64,000 bases of DNA from an uncultured Bacteroidales bacterium (GTDB lineage: Bacteria; Bacteroidota; Bacteroidia; Bacteroidales; UBA932): NCBI GenBank assembly GCA_934675095.1, contig CAKUPC010000001.1, forward strand, positions 1 through 64,000. The letters run 5' to 3'. Below the pieces are notes generated by a model that was not told the DNA's origin, searched no databases, and saw only the letters and a list, made by a program, of their open reading frames with translations. The position numbers were made by a program, and so were the translations under genes. Positions 44,363-53,526 of the stretch are shown one piece after another (positions within the stretch are counted from its first letter, which is position 1; the number at the start of each line of letters is the position of its first letter).

Positions 44363-44430
44363 CCTCCGGCGTGAAGCCGTATAAACTGTTTCATTTTCTG
44401 AAAGTTTACTCCTCCGGCGTGAAGCCGTAT
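44363..44430. repeat. 20-bp direct repeat at the 3' end of the YfhO-like gene
   Basis: CCTCCGGCGTGAAGCCGTAT occurs at 44363-44382 and 44411-44430, 48 bp apart. The second copy encodes the final residues (YGFTPEE) of the YfhO-like protein; the first lies just past its stop codon and is non-coding. Confidence 0.85.
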
Positions 44431-47102
44431 TTTCTGAAACAAACAGCTCCGGCGGCGGAAAGAACCACAAGAAGAATCAGCAGGGCTGAACTTGCCGTGG
44501 ATATGTGCTCACCGACGACATACGACTGTGGCTCAAAGCGCATCACGACCTCATGCTCCCCGGCCGGAAGAATCATTCCCCTCAGCATCCAGTCGCCCCT
44601 GAAAATCTCCGTCTCTTCGGCGGAAGCCGCAGCCCTGAACCGGTCTCCTACGGTCTCACCGACCTCGCCGACAGGCCCGACCCAGGCCTTCCAGCCGTCC
44701 GGATAGTAAATCTCGCTGAACATCACCGCCCGAGGGGACGAAAGCCTGCATTCATAGTGCAGCTCATTGGGCTCATACGACGTCATTCTGATGAAGTCCT
44801 CCGGATTCTCTTCCGAACCTCCTATTTTGGAGGCAATATCTTTGAAATCAGGTCCTAAAACAACGGTGTTGTCAAGTTCCGTATCGGAAAGGAAGTCGAT
44901 CTCCTCATTCACGGAAGACGCTGTCCTCGCCGCGTTCACAAACCAGCAGTTCCCGAAGGCATAGTCGTTCAAGACAGGCTCCAAATCCGCTCCGAGTATG
45001 ATATACTTGCCGTTTAACATGGATGTTACGCGAAGATAAGGCAGTTTCGCCTCCAGTTCCCCGACCGTCGCGCAGCCTTCAGTTGCCTTATAGACCGAAC
45101 TGATTTCTCCGGAGATGTATCTTTCAATCAAATCCTGATACCTCTGCAATTTCACCGGACTGTAGCCTCCGATGCATTTGTGGCGGTAGCTCTGATGCGC
45201 GTCGTTGAAAGTGTTCACGCTGAGGTCCAGCACTCTGTATGACAGGCTCTTGTCCGCGAGTATGCTCTTATCGACCGGGCGTTCCCTAAACTGCGCCTCC
45301 CAGTTCTTCGGTGAGATGAAATGGTCGTTGTTCAGGTAGCGCTTGCCCACGCTGAAAAGGTCGAAAAGCACGAGCAGCCCGATGACGGTTCCGGCGATGT
45401 ATGCCCTTCCCGTGCGCACAAAAGGCTCTTTCTTTCCATAAACCCAAAGCAGTATGGTCGAGGAAAGAAGAATGAGGTAACAGTTCACGAGCGCGTCATG
45501 GCGCAGCATTGCCCGACGGTCCTCACGCAGCGCGTCCACGAGCACATCCTGCATCCCCGCGTCACTCGCCGCGCTGAAATTCCCTGCAATTCCCGGGAAA
45601 AGAGCCATCAGAAGGCAGAAACCGCCCGTAAGCCCGCCGGCCCAGAGCACGGCACGGATAATCTTCTTGTGGTTGTACTCTTCCTTGATAATCTTGTCGA
45701 GAGTGAGAAATCCGAGCAGCGGCACCGTCACCTGGAGCACCGTCAGCGCCATGGACACCGTCCTGAACTTGCTGTACATCGGCGCGTAGTTGAACCACAG
45801 CCGCGTGAACCACATGAAATGACTGCCCCATGCGAGAAAAACGGCGATGACTGTCGCGACGATAATCCACCATTTGTCCTTGCCCCTGAACAAGAACAGT
45901 CCGAGGACAAAGAGGAATATGGTGACGGCACCAAGGTACATCGGACCGGCCGTAAATGGCTGCGGACCCCAGTACATAGGCAGCTGCTTCACCGTCTGCT
46001 TCACGTTCGGCTGTCCGGCACGCCTGAGAAGGTCCTCCGTGGCACCGTGCTTCAGATGCGGATCGCAGGCGGAAGCCCCGCCGTTAAAGTTGGGGATCAG
46101 CAGGTTAGGCATCTCGTTTATTCCGTAGGACCAGGCCGTCGCATATTCAAGGTCAAGCCCCTTGGCCGCCGCCTTCGCCTCCTTCACGGCCTTGGCGTCA
46201 CCCGCATGCTCTGCCTTGTCTGCCGCGAGTTCAGAGCCTCCGCGCATGGTGTATTTTGAATACTTGTAGGTAGGAATCAGCTTGTTGGCATTCGTTGCAA
46301 TCCCCACGCACCCCACGACAAGCAGCAGGGCCGAGGCCGCGAAAAACCGCCTGATCCGGGACTTGCGGTCTTCCTTCTTGACGCAGACCCAGATGAGCAG
46401 CGTCAGCGCATAGACAAAAATCACAATCGCCAGATAGTAGGTGATTTGCGGATGGTTCGCCTTAATCTGGAAGCTCAGCGCGAGGGCAAACAGTACCGAC
46501 GCGAGCACGGTCTTGGGCAGCCACGACTTCCATCCCGTCGCCTTCCCCGCATTGGCAGTCGCGCTGTCAGCCTTGTACAGCCCGTATCCGCCTTTCAGCC
46601 CCGCCATCGCGCAGCGATAGGTATAAACAACCCCGGCGAGCACCCATGGGAAGAACGCAATCGCCTGCATCTTCGTGTTGTGCCCCACCTGAATAATCTG
46701 CATATTGTACGAGCAGAACGCAATCGCAATCGCGCCTCCTATTGCAGGCACAAGACCGCATCCGAACGAGAGCATCAGCAGGAATCCTCCGAGCAGCGCG
46801 ATGAAAAAATATGTCGCCGGCCGCCTGCCCGTCAGCAGCAGGTTGTACATCCACTTCGTCCAGTCTCCGTCGAAATCGTCAATCGTCGCGGTCGTCGGCA
46901 TACCCCCGAACATCGAGTTCGTCCAGTGCGTCTTGTCCTCCGGATGCTGCGCATTATATGTCATGGCCTCGTTCGCCATACCCTTCCATGAAGATATATC
47001 TCCCTGATTCACAATCTTTCCGCTCAAGACCTGAGGCACGAAAGCATACGACAGGACCACGAAAAACACGACAATCCCAAGATAAATCAATATCTTCTTC
47101 AT
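44406..47102 (-). CDS. YfhO-family polytopic membrane protein
   Basis: 898 residues from ATG 47102, which has an exact AGGAGG Shine-Dalgarno about 7 bp upstream; the frame opens 10 codons earlier but without such support. An N-terminal helix (ILIYLGIVVFFVVLSYAFVP) is followed by about a dozen membrane segments to about residue 560, then a soluble C-terminal region (VMFSEIYYPDGWKAWVG) and a final helix (LLILLVVLSAAGAVCF). This is the YfhO/DUF2142-like pattern; in Firmicutes YfhO takes part in teichoic acid glycosylation as a GT-C-type enzyme. Substrate here unknown. Its neighbour is a glycosyltransferase 31 bp upstream, suggesting a shared envelope-glycan role. Confidence 0.85.
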   Translation of the reverse strand: MKKILIYLGIVVFFVVLSYAFVPQVLSGKIVNQGDISSWKGMANEAMTYNAQHPEDKTHWTNSMFGGMPTTATIDDFDGDWTKWMYNLLLTGRRPATYFFIALLGGFLLMLSFGCGLVPAIGGAIAIAFCSYNMQIIQVGHNTKMQAIAFFPWVLAGVVYTYRCAMAGLKGGYGLYKADSATANAGKATGWKSWLPKTVLASVLFALALSFQIKANHPQITYYLAIVIFVYALTLLIWVCVKKEDRKSRIRRFFAASALLLVVGCVGIATNANKLIPTYKYSKYTMRGGSELAADKAEHAGDAKAVKEAKAAAKGLDLEYATAWSYGINEMPNLLIPNFNGGASACDPHLKHGATEDLLRRAGQPNVKQTVKQLPMYWGPQPFTAGPMYLGAVTIFLFVLGLFLFRGKDKWWIIVATVIAVFLAWGSHFMWFTRLWFNYAPMYSKFRTVSMALTVLQVTVPLLGFLTLDKIIKEEYNHKKIIRAVLWAGGLTGGFCLLMALFPGIAGNFSAASDAGMQDVLVDALREDRRAMLRHDALVNCYLILLSSTILLWVYGKKEPFVRTGRAYIAGTVIGLLVLFDLFSVGKRYLNNDHFISPKNWEAQFRERPVDKSILADKSLSYRVLDLSVNTFNDAHQSYRHKCIGGYSPVKLQRYQDLIERYISGEISSVYKATEGCATVGELEAKLPYLRVTSMLNGKYIILGADLEPVLNDYAFGNCWFVNAARTASSVNEEIDFLSDTELDNTVVLGPDFKDIASKIGGSEENPEDFIRMTSYEPNELHYECRLSSPRAVMFSEIYYPDGWKAWVGPVGEVGETVGDRFRAAASAEETEIFRGDWMLRGMILPAGEHEVVMRFEPQSYVVGEHISTASSALLILLVVLSAAGAVCFRKYGFTPEE

Positions 47103-47133
47103 TATGTCGCCTCCTGATTTCATTTTGTTCATA

Positions 47134-48492
47134 TTATATCAATGATTCAAAAACTTCGACCATCTGCTGTGTCAGCCGCCGGCGGGAATAGCGCTCAATG
47201 TCCTCGTCATTGTCGTCGAGCCGTCCTTCGCGGAACAGCTGCCAGCAGCGGAGAACCTCCTTCCGGATGCCCTCCGTGTCGTCCCAGCCGCAAGTCACTC
47301 CGGCGTGCGCCTCCTCAAGCACCCGAGCCATCGCCCCGTCGGTCTGCCCGATTCCGAGCACCGGACGACGTGAAGCGAGGTATTCAAACAGTTTCCCCGG
47401 CAGCGTCGCCCGGTATTCGGGCTCCCGTCGGAGCGGCAGAATCAGCATCGAAGCCCCGCACTGCTCGCGTACGGCTTCGTCATGGCTGACATAGCCGAGA
47501 TTCACAAGAGCCTTTCTGAGACCCGCCTCCGAAATCGCCTCTATAATCTGTGTGTCAGTCTTCCCGGATAGCCGTATGCGCAGCTTTGCCGCGAACTCGC
47601 CGTCGGCCGCCGCAATCTCCGCCAGGACTTTCCAGAGCACGACAGGGTTGCCGTCGGCGGCGAAGAGCCCCGTGTGAACGATGTTGAAACAGTCCTCGTT
47701 CTCGCTTCCTGTCTCCTCTTCCGAGACACGCATCTCCTTGTCGGCCTCGTCGAAGTCGTCCTCGTCATACCCGTTGGTAATCAGCTCGACGGGAGTTGCC
47801 GTCATTCCTCTGAACTCCTCCTGCACGAGAGGGGAGACCGCCACCACGACATCCGCGCCGTCCAGAACGCTCTTTTCCAGCCTTTCATGTTTCCGTTCCG
47901 CCCACGGCGAGAGTTCCAGATGCTTGAAATAGAACATTCTGGTCCAAGGGTCACGGAAATCCGCCACCCATGGAATCCCGGTCTCAGCCGCGACTTTCCG
48001 TGCAATGAGGTGCATCGAGTGAGGCGGTCCTGTGCTGACAATCACATCGACGGGATGTTCCCGCAGGTATTTCTTGAGAAATCTCACCGAAGGCCGAATC
48101 CAGAGGCAGCGCGGGTCCGGAATGAAGAAATTGCCGCGAATCCACAGCGAAATCTTCTGCCCGAGGCTCTTTTTCTGCGCATTTATCGGATTGACTTCCG
48201 AGCCCCCGGCCGCTCCCGCCTTTCCCGCAGCCTCGCCCCCGGCCCTTCCCTTTCCGGTCAGCCTGCGATAAATCCCGTAAGGCTCGAAAATCGGCCGCTT
48301 CAAAACTACGGCCTCCTCCGGGATGTCGTCCTCCAGCGTCCTGTCAATCACATTAAGTTCCGGATTCTCAGGAGTATAAATCACCGGCTGCCATCCGTTC
48401 TGCGGCAGATACTTGGCGAACTTCACCCATCTCTGCACGCCCGATCCTCCGGCCGGCGGCCAATAGTACGTTATTATCAGAACCTTTTTCAT
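47134..48492 (-). CDS. Glycosyltransferase (GT4-like, glycosyltransferase family 1 type)
   Basis: 452 residues. The N-terminal Rossmann domain starts MKKVLIITYYWPPAGGSGVQ (the GGSGxQ donor/acceptor loop). DVIVSTGPPHSMHLIARKVA and WVADFRDPWTRMFYF are characteristic of GT4-like N-terminal domains. The C-terminal domain has NLGYVSHDEAVREQCGASML and PGKLFEYLASRRPVLGIGQT, where Glu coordinates the nucleotide sugar. Cytosolic or membrane-associated enzyme of polysaccharide or envelope glycan assembly. Lies between mutS (31 bp) and the YfhO gene. Confidence 0.92.
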   Translation of the reverse strand: MKKVLIITYYWPPAGGSGVQRWVKFAKYLPQNGWQPVIYTPENPELNVIDRTLEDDIPEEAVVLKRPIFEPYGIYRRLTGKGRAGGEAAGKAGAAGGSEVNPINAQKKSLGQKISLWIRGNFFIPDPRCLWIRPSVRFLKKYLREHPVDVIVSTGPPHSMHLIARKVAAETGIPWVADFRDPWTRMFYFKHLELSPWAERKHERLEKSVLDGADVVVAVSPLVQEEFRGMTATPVELITNGYDEDDFDEADKEMRVSEEETGSENEDCFNIVHTGLFAADGNPVVLWKVLAEIAAADGEFAAKLRIRLSGKTDTQIIEAISEAGLRKALVNLGYVSHDEAVREQCGASMLILPLRREPEYRATLPGKLFEYLASRRPVLGIGQTDGAMARVLEEAHAGVTCGWDDTEGIRKEVLRCWQLFREGRLDDNDEDIERYSRRRLTQQMVEVFESLI

Positions 48493-48522
48493 GTCTCAGT
48501 GATTTTTCGGGTCTCCCTGATT

Positions 48523-51183
48523 CTACAGCCCCATCTTTTCCTTCATCGATCTCAGCAGGTCAAAGGCCTGGAGAGGGGTCATCGAGTTGAGGTCGGCCTT
48601 GTCGAGGTCTTCCTTGAGGGAGGACAGCAGCGGGTCTTCGAGCTGGAAGAAGCTCAGCTGCAGCGAACCGTCGCTTTCGACGCGCCCCTCCTTGACATTG
48701 TGCGGCTTTACTGAACCCGCCTCAGACGCGGAGCTTCCGGCTGCCTTTATCAGCGGGGCCTTGCCGTCGTTTGCCTCCAGTTCGGCGAGCGTGCGTTCCG
48801 CCGACTCAATCACCTGCGGCGGCATCCCGGCCATCCTCGCCACGTGCAGACCGAAGCTGTGCGCCACTCCGCCCTCGACCATCTTGCGCAGGAAAATGAC
48901 CTGCCTGCCCACCTCCTTGACGGCGATGTGGTAGTTGCGTATGTGCGGATAGATGCCCTCCATGTCGTTCAGTTCGTGATAGTGCGTCGCGAAGAGGGTC
49001 TTTGCCCCGTGTCCGTACTCGTGGATGTACTCGACTATGCCGCGTGCTATGGACATTCCGTCGTAGGTTGATGTCCCTCGTCCGATTTCGTCGAGAAGCA
49101 CGAGCGAACGGGCGCTGAGATTGTGAAGGATCATTGAGGTTTCGAGCATCTCCACCATGAATGTGGATTCTCCGCGGGATATGTTGTCGGACGCGCCCAC
49201 ACGGGTGAATATCTTGTCGAACCACCCGATTTCAGCCTTTTTCGCAGGGACGAACGACCCTATCTGCGCGAGCAGCACGATGAGCGCCGTCTGACGCAGG
49301 AGCGCGGACTTTCCGGCCATGTTCGGACCCGTGAGTATGATTATCTGCTGTCCGTCAGAGTCGAGGTGCACGTCGTTCGGGACATATTCCTCGCCCGCAG
49401 GCATCATTGTCTCGATGACCGGATGCCGTCCCTCGATGATGTCGAGCTTCATTCCGTCATTCATCTGCGGCCGGCAGTAGTGCCTTTCGAGCGCAAGCTG
49501 CGCGAACCCCGACAGGACGTCGAGCCTGGCGATGACCCCGCAGTTGCGCTGAATCCTGACGATGTTTGCGCGAATCTTATCGACGATTTCGTTATATATC
49601 TGTGATTCAAGAATATATATCTTCTCCTCCGCCCCGAGAATCTTCTCCTCATATTCCTTGAGTTCCGGGGTTATGTACCTCTCCGCATTCACGAGCGTCT
49701 GCTTGCGCACCCATTCCTGAGGAACCTTGTCCTTGTGGACGTTGCGCACTTCGAGGTAGTAGCCGAAGACGGAGTTGTAGCTGACCTTGAGCGAGGAAAT
49801 TCCCGTTCGTTCGGTCTCGCGCTGCTGTATTTCAAGGAGATAGTCCTTGCTGTGGCGGGCGATGCGGCGCAGCTCGTCCAGTTCCGCGTTCACTCCCGTA
49901 GCAATCACGTCGCCCTTTCCGAGCATCGCCGCCGTTTTCGGGTCGATGGTCTTCTCCAGAGCCTCAAGAAGCTCGTCGCAGGTGTCGAGGTCCTTAGTGA
50001 GTTCCATCAGTGGCGTGCATCCGGAAATTTCGCATAATTCCTTTATCGGCTTTATCTGGCTCAGACCCCGCTTTACCATCAGGGCTCCCCGTGGCAGAAT
50101 CTTTCCGGCCGCAGCCCGCGAAACTCCCCGCTCAAGGTCTCCTATGTCGCCGATGAGTTCCTTCACCGTGCCGAGGCTTTCCCCATTCTTCGTGAACCAT
50201 TCCACGATGTCGTGGCGCCGGTTCAACTCGTCAAGGTCCATAATCGGCAGTGCGAGCCAGTTGCGCAGGAGCCTTGAGCCCATCGGACAGGAAGCATAAT
50301 CCACGACGTCGATGAGGCTGACCCCGTCCTTTCCGGCGGTGCTTCCGAAGATTTCGAGGTTGCGGTAGGTGAACTGGTCCATCCACACGAACCTCTCGCC
50401 GTCGATGCGGGAGATGGAGCAGATGTTGCTCAGTCCGCTGTGCTGAGTCTGTTCAAGGTAAATCAGCAGGGCGCCGGCCGACGTCACCCCGAGCGCGAAA
50501 TTATCGACCGCGAAGCCCTTGAGCGAATCGACCTTCAGCTGTTTCTTCAGTTTCTCGACAGAATTGTCATAGACGAAGGCCCACTCCTCCAGCGTGGAGA
50601 TGTAGTATTTCCCGTTTGTCTTGTCCTTGATTCCCTTTTCATAGCCTTTCGGAACGAGCAGCTCCTTAGGCCCGAACGAGTCGAGCAGGTTCATCACATA
50701 ATCAGGCGACCCCTCAGCCACCTGAAACGTGCCTGTGGAGACGTCCAGAAACGCCGCCCCGCACTTGTCCTTGCTGAAGCATAGCCCGGCGATGAAGTTG
50801 TTCTCCTTCTGGTCGAGCAGCTGCTCGTTGAACGCCACTCCCGGCGTCACGACCTCGGTGATGCCCCTCTTGACGATGTTCTTGGTGAACTTCGGGTCTT
50901 CAAGCTGGTCGCAGACGGCGACCTTGTAGCCTGCCCGCACGAGCCTCGGAAGGTAGGTGTCGATGGAGTGGTGGGGAAACCCGGCCATGGGAACGGAGTT
51001 CGGAGCCGAGTTGGAGCGCCGCGTGAGCACGATTCCCAGAATCTTGCTCGCCGTCAGCGCATCGTCTCCGTATGTCTCGTAGAAGTCCCCGCATCGGAAC
51101 AGCAGCAGAGCCTCCGGGTGCTGTGCCTTCACCGCGAAAAACTGCTTCATCATCGGCGTCAACCCCGAACTCTCCTTTGCCAT
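48523..51183 (-). CDS. mutS: DNA mismatch repair protein MutS
   Basis: 886 residues from ATG 51183 behind a gggaggaaaa purine tract; the longer frame would run into the upstream gene. Domain I has the mismatch-contacting LFRCGDFYETYGDDA (Phe and Glu of F-x-E). The clamp/lever region is full length. The ATPase has Walker A TGPNMAGKSALLRQTAL at about 615-631, Walker B LVLLDEIGRGTSTYDGMSIA, and the family TLFATHYHEL. It detects mismatches and recruits MutL. The stop of the AlbA_2 gene lies one base upstream of this ATG, so the two are likely co-transcribed. Confidence 0.98.
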   Translation of the reverse strand: MAKESSGLTPMMKQFFAVKAQHPEALLLFRCGDFYETYGDDALTASKILGIVLTRRSNSAPNSVPMAGFPHHSIDTYLPRLVRAGYKVAVCDQLEDPKFTKNIVKRGITEVVTPGVAFNEQLLDQKENNFIAGLCFSKDKCGAAFLDVSTGTFQVAEGSPDYVMNLLDSFGPKELLVPKGYEKGIKDKTNGKYYISTLEEWAFVYDNSVEKLKKQLKVDSLKGFAVDNFALGVTSAGALLIYLEQTQHSGLSNICSISRIDGERFVWMDQFTYRNLEIFGSTAGKDGVSLIDVVDYASCPMGSRLLRNWLALPIMDLDELNRRHDIVEWFTKNGESLGTVKELIGDIGDLERGVSRAAAGKILPRGALMVKRGLSQIKPIKELCEISGCTPLMELTKDLDTCDELLEALEKTIDPKTAAMLGKGDVIATGVNAELDELRRIARHSKDYLLEIQQRETERTGISSLKVSYNSVFGYYLEVRNVHKDKVPQEWVRKQTLVNAERYITPELKEYEEKILGAEEKIYILESQIYNEIVDKIRANIVRIQRNCGVIARLDVLSGFAQLALERHYCRPQMNDGMKLDIIEGRHPVIETMMPAGEEYVPNDVHLDSDGQQIIILTGPNMAGKSALLRQTALIVLLAQIGSFVPAKKAEIGWFDKIFTRVGASDNISRGESTFMVEMLETSMILHNLSARSLVLLDEIGRGTSTYDGMSIARGIVEYIHEYGHGAKTLFATHYHELNDMEGIYPHIRNYHIAVKEVGRQVIFLRKMVEGGVAHSFGLHVARMAGMPPQVIESAERTLAELEANDGKAPLIKAAGSSASEAGSVKPHNVKEGRVESDGSLQLSFFQLEDPLLSSLKEDLDKADLNSMTPLQAFDLLRSMKEKMGL

Positions 51184-51184
51184 A

Positions 51185-52399
51185 TCATTTTCCTCCCAAA
51201 TTCTGTTTCTTAATAATTTCCCAATGTCCGCCTTTTGCAGGTCCAACTCTTCTTATCAGGCCGCTTTCTTGCAGTGCAATCATATTTCTATAAACATTCA
51301 ACGCGCGAATTCCAATTTTTTCGGAAATCTTCGTCTGACTTATTTTCGGATTTTCCTCAATACACAAGAGTATCTGCTGTTGCGTTTCGGTGAGAAAATA
51401 TTTTTCACCTACTTTTTCACCTACTTTTTCACCTACATTGCCCGTCTTTTCTTCTACATCAGCGCTTTTCCCCTCAACAATCCTTGCCGCCTCAAGAGCC
51501 TTGAATACCACGGTAATGCTGTAACTGTCAATCTCAAATTCAGGTTCAGGAATCCCATAATCCCGGCAGGCATCACATATCTTCTTTATGCCACGTCCCC
51601 ACGACTCGACATACCCGGCGCGGAAAAACGCCCCTGCTATACTCGGGTTGAAAGGTACTGACTTATGATTTTTCACCAACTTCTCAGTGTCCCAGTCGAA
51701 CAGCAGCATACAGTCGTTGGCAATTTTGAAAAAAGAACCATCCACCTCGTCCTGATAGAGTATGTCAGCTTCATTGGCGAACTTTCCGACCTTGACATAT
51801 GCTCCGGTGCAGAACTTCTGCGGATTTTCATGGAACAGCAGCACGGCCGCCTTGGTCAGTTTTCCGTCTTCCGTCACAAGGTGAAGTGCCTCAAGCAGTT
51901 CCGCATTCGACATCACAAGGCTCTCCTTCGACATTCTTCCAGAACGGAGTGCCTCTCTTCTGAAAATCTTGAAGCTGTCATTGTCCAGGTCATCGACACC
52001 TACATTATTGACGGGAGTCGCGTCCCAGTGCATTCCTGTCTTTGAAATGATGAAAGACGTCAGTGCATTGCCTTTCAGTTGCTGTTTCGTGCTTCCGCTG
52101 CGATAGTGAAACTCGCCGTGATAACTGATTGGAAAGGCACTCGGACTGACGACAATCTCGATGTATTTCCTCCCATCCTTTTCCAGCAGGTTCACGTCAC
52201 AGACAATCCCCATGCTGTTCTGTATCTTGTTCGGAATGTCTTCCATAAGCCGTGCGGCGTCCTCAACCCCGACAATCTCCTTGGCATCATTGACACCGAT
52301 GTATATGCGCCCGCCCTTAGCGTTGGCAAATCCGCATATCCATCTGAGATATTCGTCTCTCCAGCACTCCTTAAACTCTATGTTCTGCGACTCTTCCAT
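51185..52399 (-). CDS. AlbA_2/Schlafen-like ATP-binding protein with C-terminal winged helix (second copy)
   Basis: 404 residues. AlbA_2 domain at 1-120 (NIEFKECWRDEYLRWICGFA, NAKGGRIYIGVNDAKEIVGV). Middle domain has NPSIAGAFFRAGYVESWGRG then IKKICDACRDYGIPEPEFEI, the conserved end of the RecG-like ATP-binding region. A short repeat linker with three consecutive VGEK units leads into a winged helix (TETQQQILLCIEENPKISQT then KISEKIGIRALNVYRNMIAL). The architecture matches the 22700-24193 gene, including a four-residue repeat at the same place. Only one base separates it from mutS. Confidence 0.87.
   Translation of the reverse strand: MEESQNIEFKECWRDEYLRWICGFANAKGGRIYIGVNDAKEIVGVEDAARLMEDIPNKIQNSMGIVCDVNLLEKDGRKYIEIVVSPSAFPISYHGEFHYRSGSTKQQLKGNALTSFIISKTGMHWDATPVNNVGVDDLDNDSFKIFRREALRSGRMSKESLVMSNAELLEALHLVTEDGKLTKAAVLLFHENPQKFCTGAYVKVGKFANEADILYQDEVDGSFFKIANDCMLLFDWDTEKLVKNHKSVPFNPSIAGAFFRAGYVESWGRGIKKICDACRDYGIPEPEFEIDSYSITVVFKALEAARIVEGKSADVEEKTGNVGEKVGEKVGEKYFLTETQQQILLCIEENPKISQTKISEKIGIRALNVYRNMIALQESGLIRRVGPAKGGHWEIIKKQNLGGK
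51401..51436. repeat. 12-bp in-frame tandem repeat, three units
   Basis: TTTTTCACCTAC at 51401, 51413 and 51425, head to tail. It encodes VGEK repeats in the linker before the winged helix of the AlbA_2 protein. Confidence 0.95.
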
Positions 52400-52427
52400 C
52401 CCGTCACGATTGGATTGAATATAGAAC

Positions 52428-53447
52428 TCAATTTCTAGATTTATAGTATTCTGTTGTAAGTTTGTTTAGTGTGTCTTGACACATTGGTGGCAATTCTCCA
52501 TTTTGTATTTTATAGGTGTTCAGTGCCGCAAAACACGCGTTGATCACGGCTGTGTCGGCATTAGAATCGTTGATTTCATCTTCCAACAATTCTAATACAG
52601 ACGATACAAGTTTCTCTTTTTCAGCACTTGGGAAATATTGAAGGTCTTGTTTTACAAGAATTGTCAGGTTCTTCTTTTGCCGAACTTCTCTCAATTGATT
52701 CTCCAAATCTGCCACTAAAGTATAGTCTTCGGCTTTCTTTGCGCCCTTAATCCTCTTTGCAATTCTTTGTTCTTTGTCCTCAAGTTCTTCTTGAGATTCG
52801 AGAAAATCGAACTGTGTCTCTAAAAGTAAGTTGTTGTTTTTATACGCAATGGCGAATGGATGTGTCTCCATACCATAATTTACTAACCGCGCATATATTT
52901 TTTCTGCGTTTTTTTTGTTCAAAAGTTTTTGAGCATTCGTTATATATTGGCGGGATAAAAGCACATCGTCAATAATTACTTTAAAATCTTCTTCTCTTAG
53001 AATCTTGAATCTGATATAGTCATGGATTCTGTCAATTTGTACAAGTCTGCCTTCTATGTCTTTGAATAGTACACTGGTGCCATCTGAATTGTTATCATAC
53101 CAGTTAACTATTTCTTGTAAACTTTGATTAGTTGTTTCGAAATCTGTCCCAAGTGAGATTTCCATGTCGTCATCAAATGTGTTGGGCGTAATGACAAGTA
53201 TTCCAATTGTGAGTTGGTCGTGGTAAATTCGACAATATAATTTATGTTCAAATCCTTCTTGGTAAAATCCTCCTCCTATTGCGCTACTGACTCTGCCAAT
53301 TGTATTCAATGTGGCGCCTCCGGAAATGTTACCGAGGCTGAATAACTCATTGGCAAATGTTTGCTGTTTAGTAAGCTTTATTTGTGCTGGTAATGCGCTT
53401 GTTGCCAGCATAAATATCATAAATATTAAGTATGCTTTTTTTATCAT
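52428..53447 (-). CDS. Hypothetical secreted protein
   Basis: 339 residues, not recognised. Signal peptide AYLIFMIFMLATSALPAQ (cleavage about residue 21). The N-terminal half is beta-rich (VSSAIGGGFYQEGFEHKLYC); the C-terminal half has a charged helical or coiled-coil stretch (about 220-262: EELEDKEQRIAKRIKGAKKA). No lipobox, so periplasmic or secreted. AT-rich, at the edge of the ATPase island. Nothing in the context fixes a role. Confidence 0.75.
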   Translation of the reverse strand: MIKKAYLIFMIFMLATSALPAQIKLTKQQTFANELFSLGNISGGATLNTIGRVSSAIGGGFYQEGFEHKLYCRIYHDQLTIGILVITPNTFDDDMEISLGTDFETTNQSLQEIVNWYDNNSDGTSVLFKDIEGRLVQIDRIHDYIRFKILREEDFKVIIDDVLLSRQYITNAQKLLNKKNAEKIYARLVNYGMETHPFAIAYKNNNLLLETQFDFLESQEELEDKEQRIAKRIKGAKKAEDYTLVADLENQLREVRQKKNLTILVKQDLQYFPSAEKEKLVSSVLELLEDEINDSNADTAVINACFAALNTYKIQNGELPPMCQDTLNKLTTEYYKSRN

Positions 53448-53526
53448 ATTGTTGTCAATGTTTGCCTAACACGCATTAGGGCTATTCGCCCACTAAGTTA
53501 CTCACAAAACCCGAAAGCGGCAAAAA

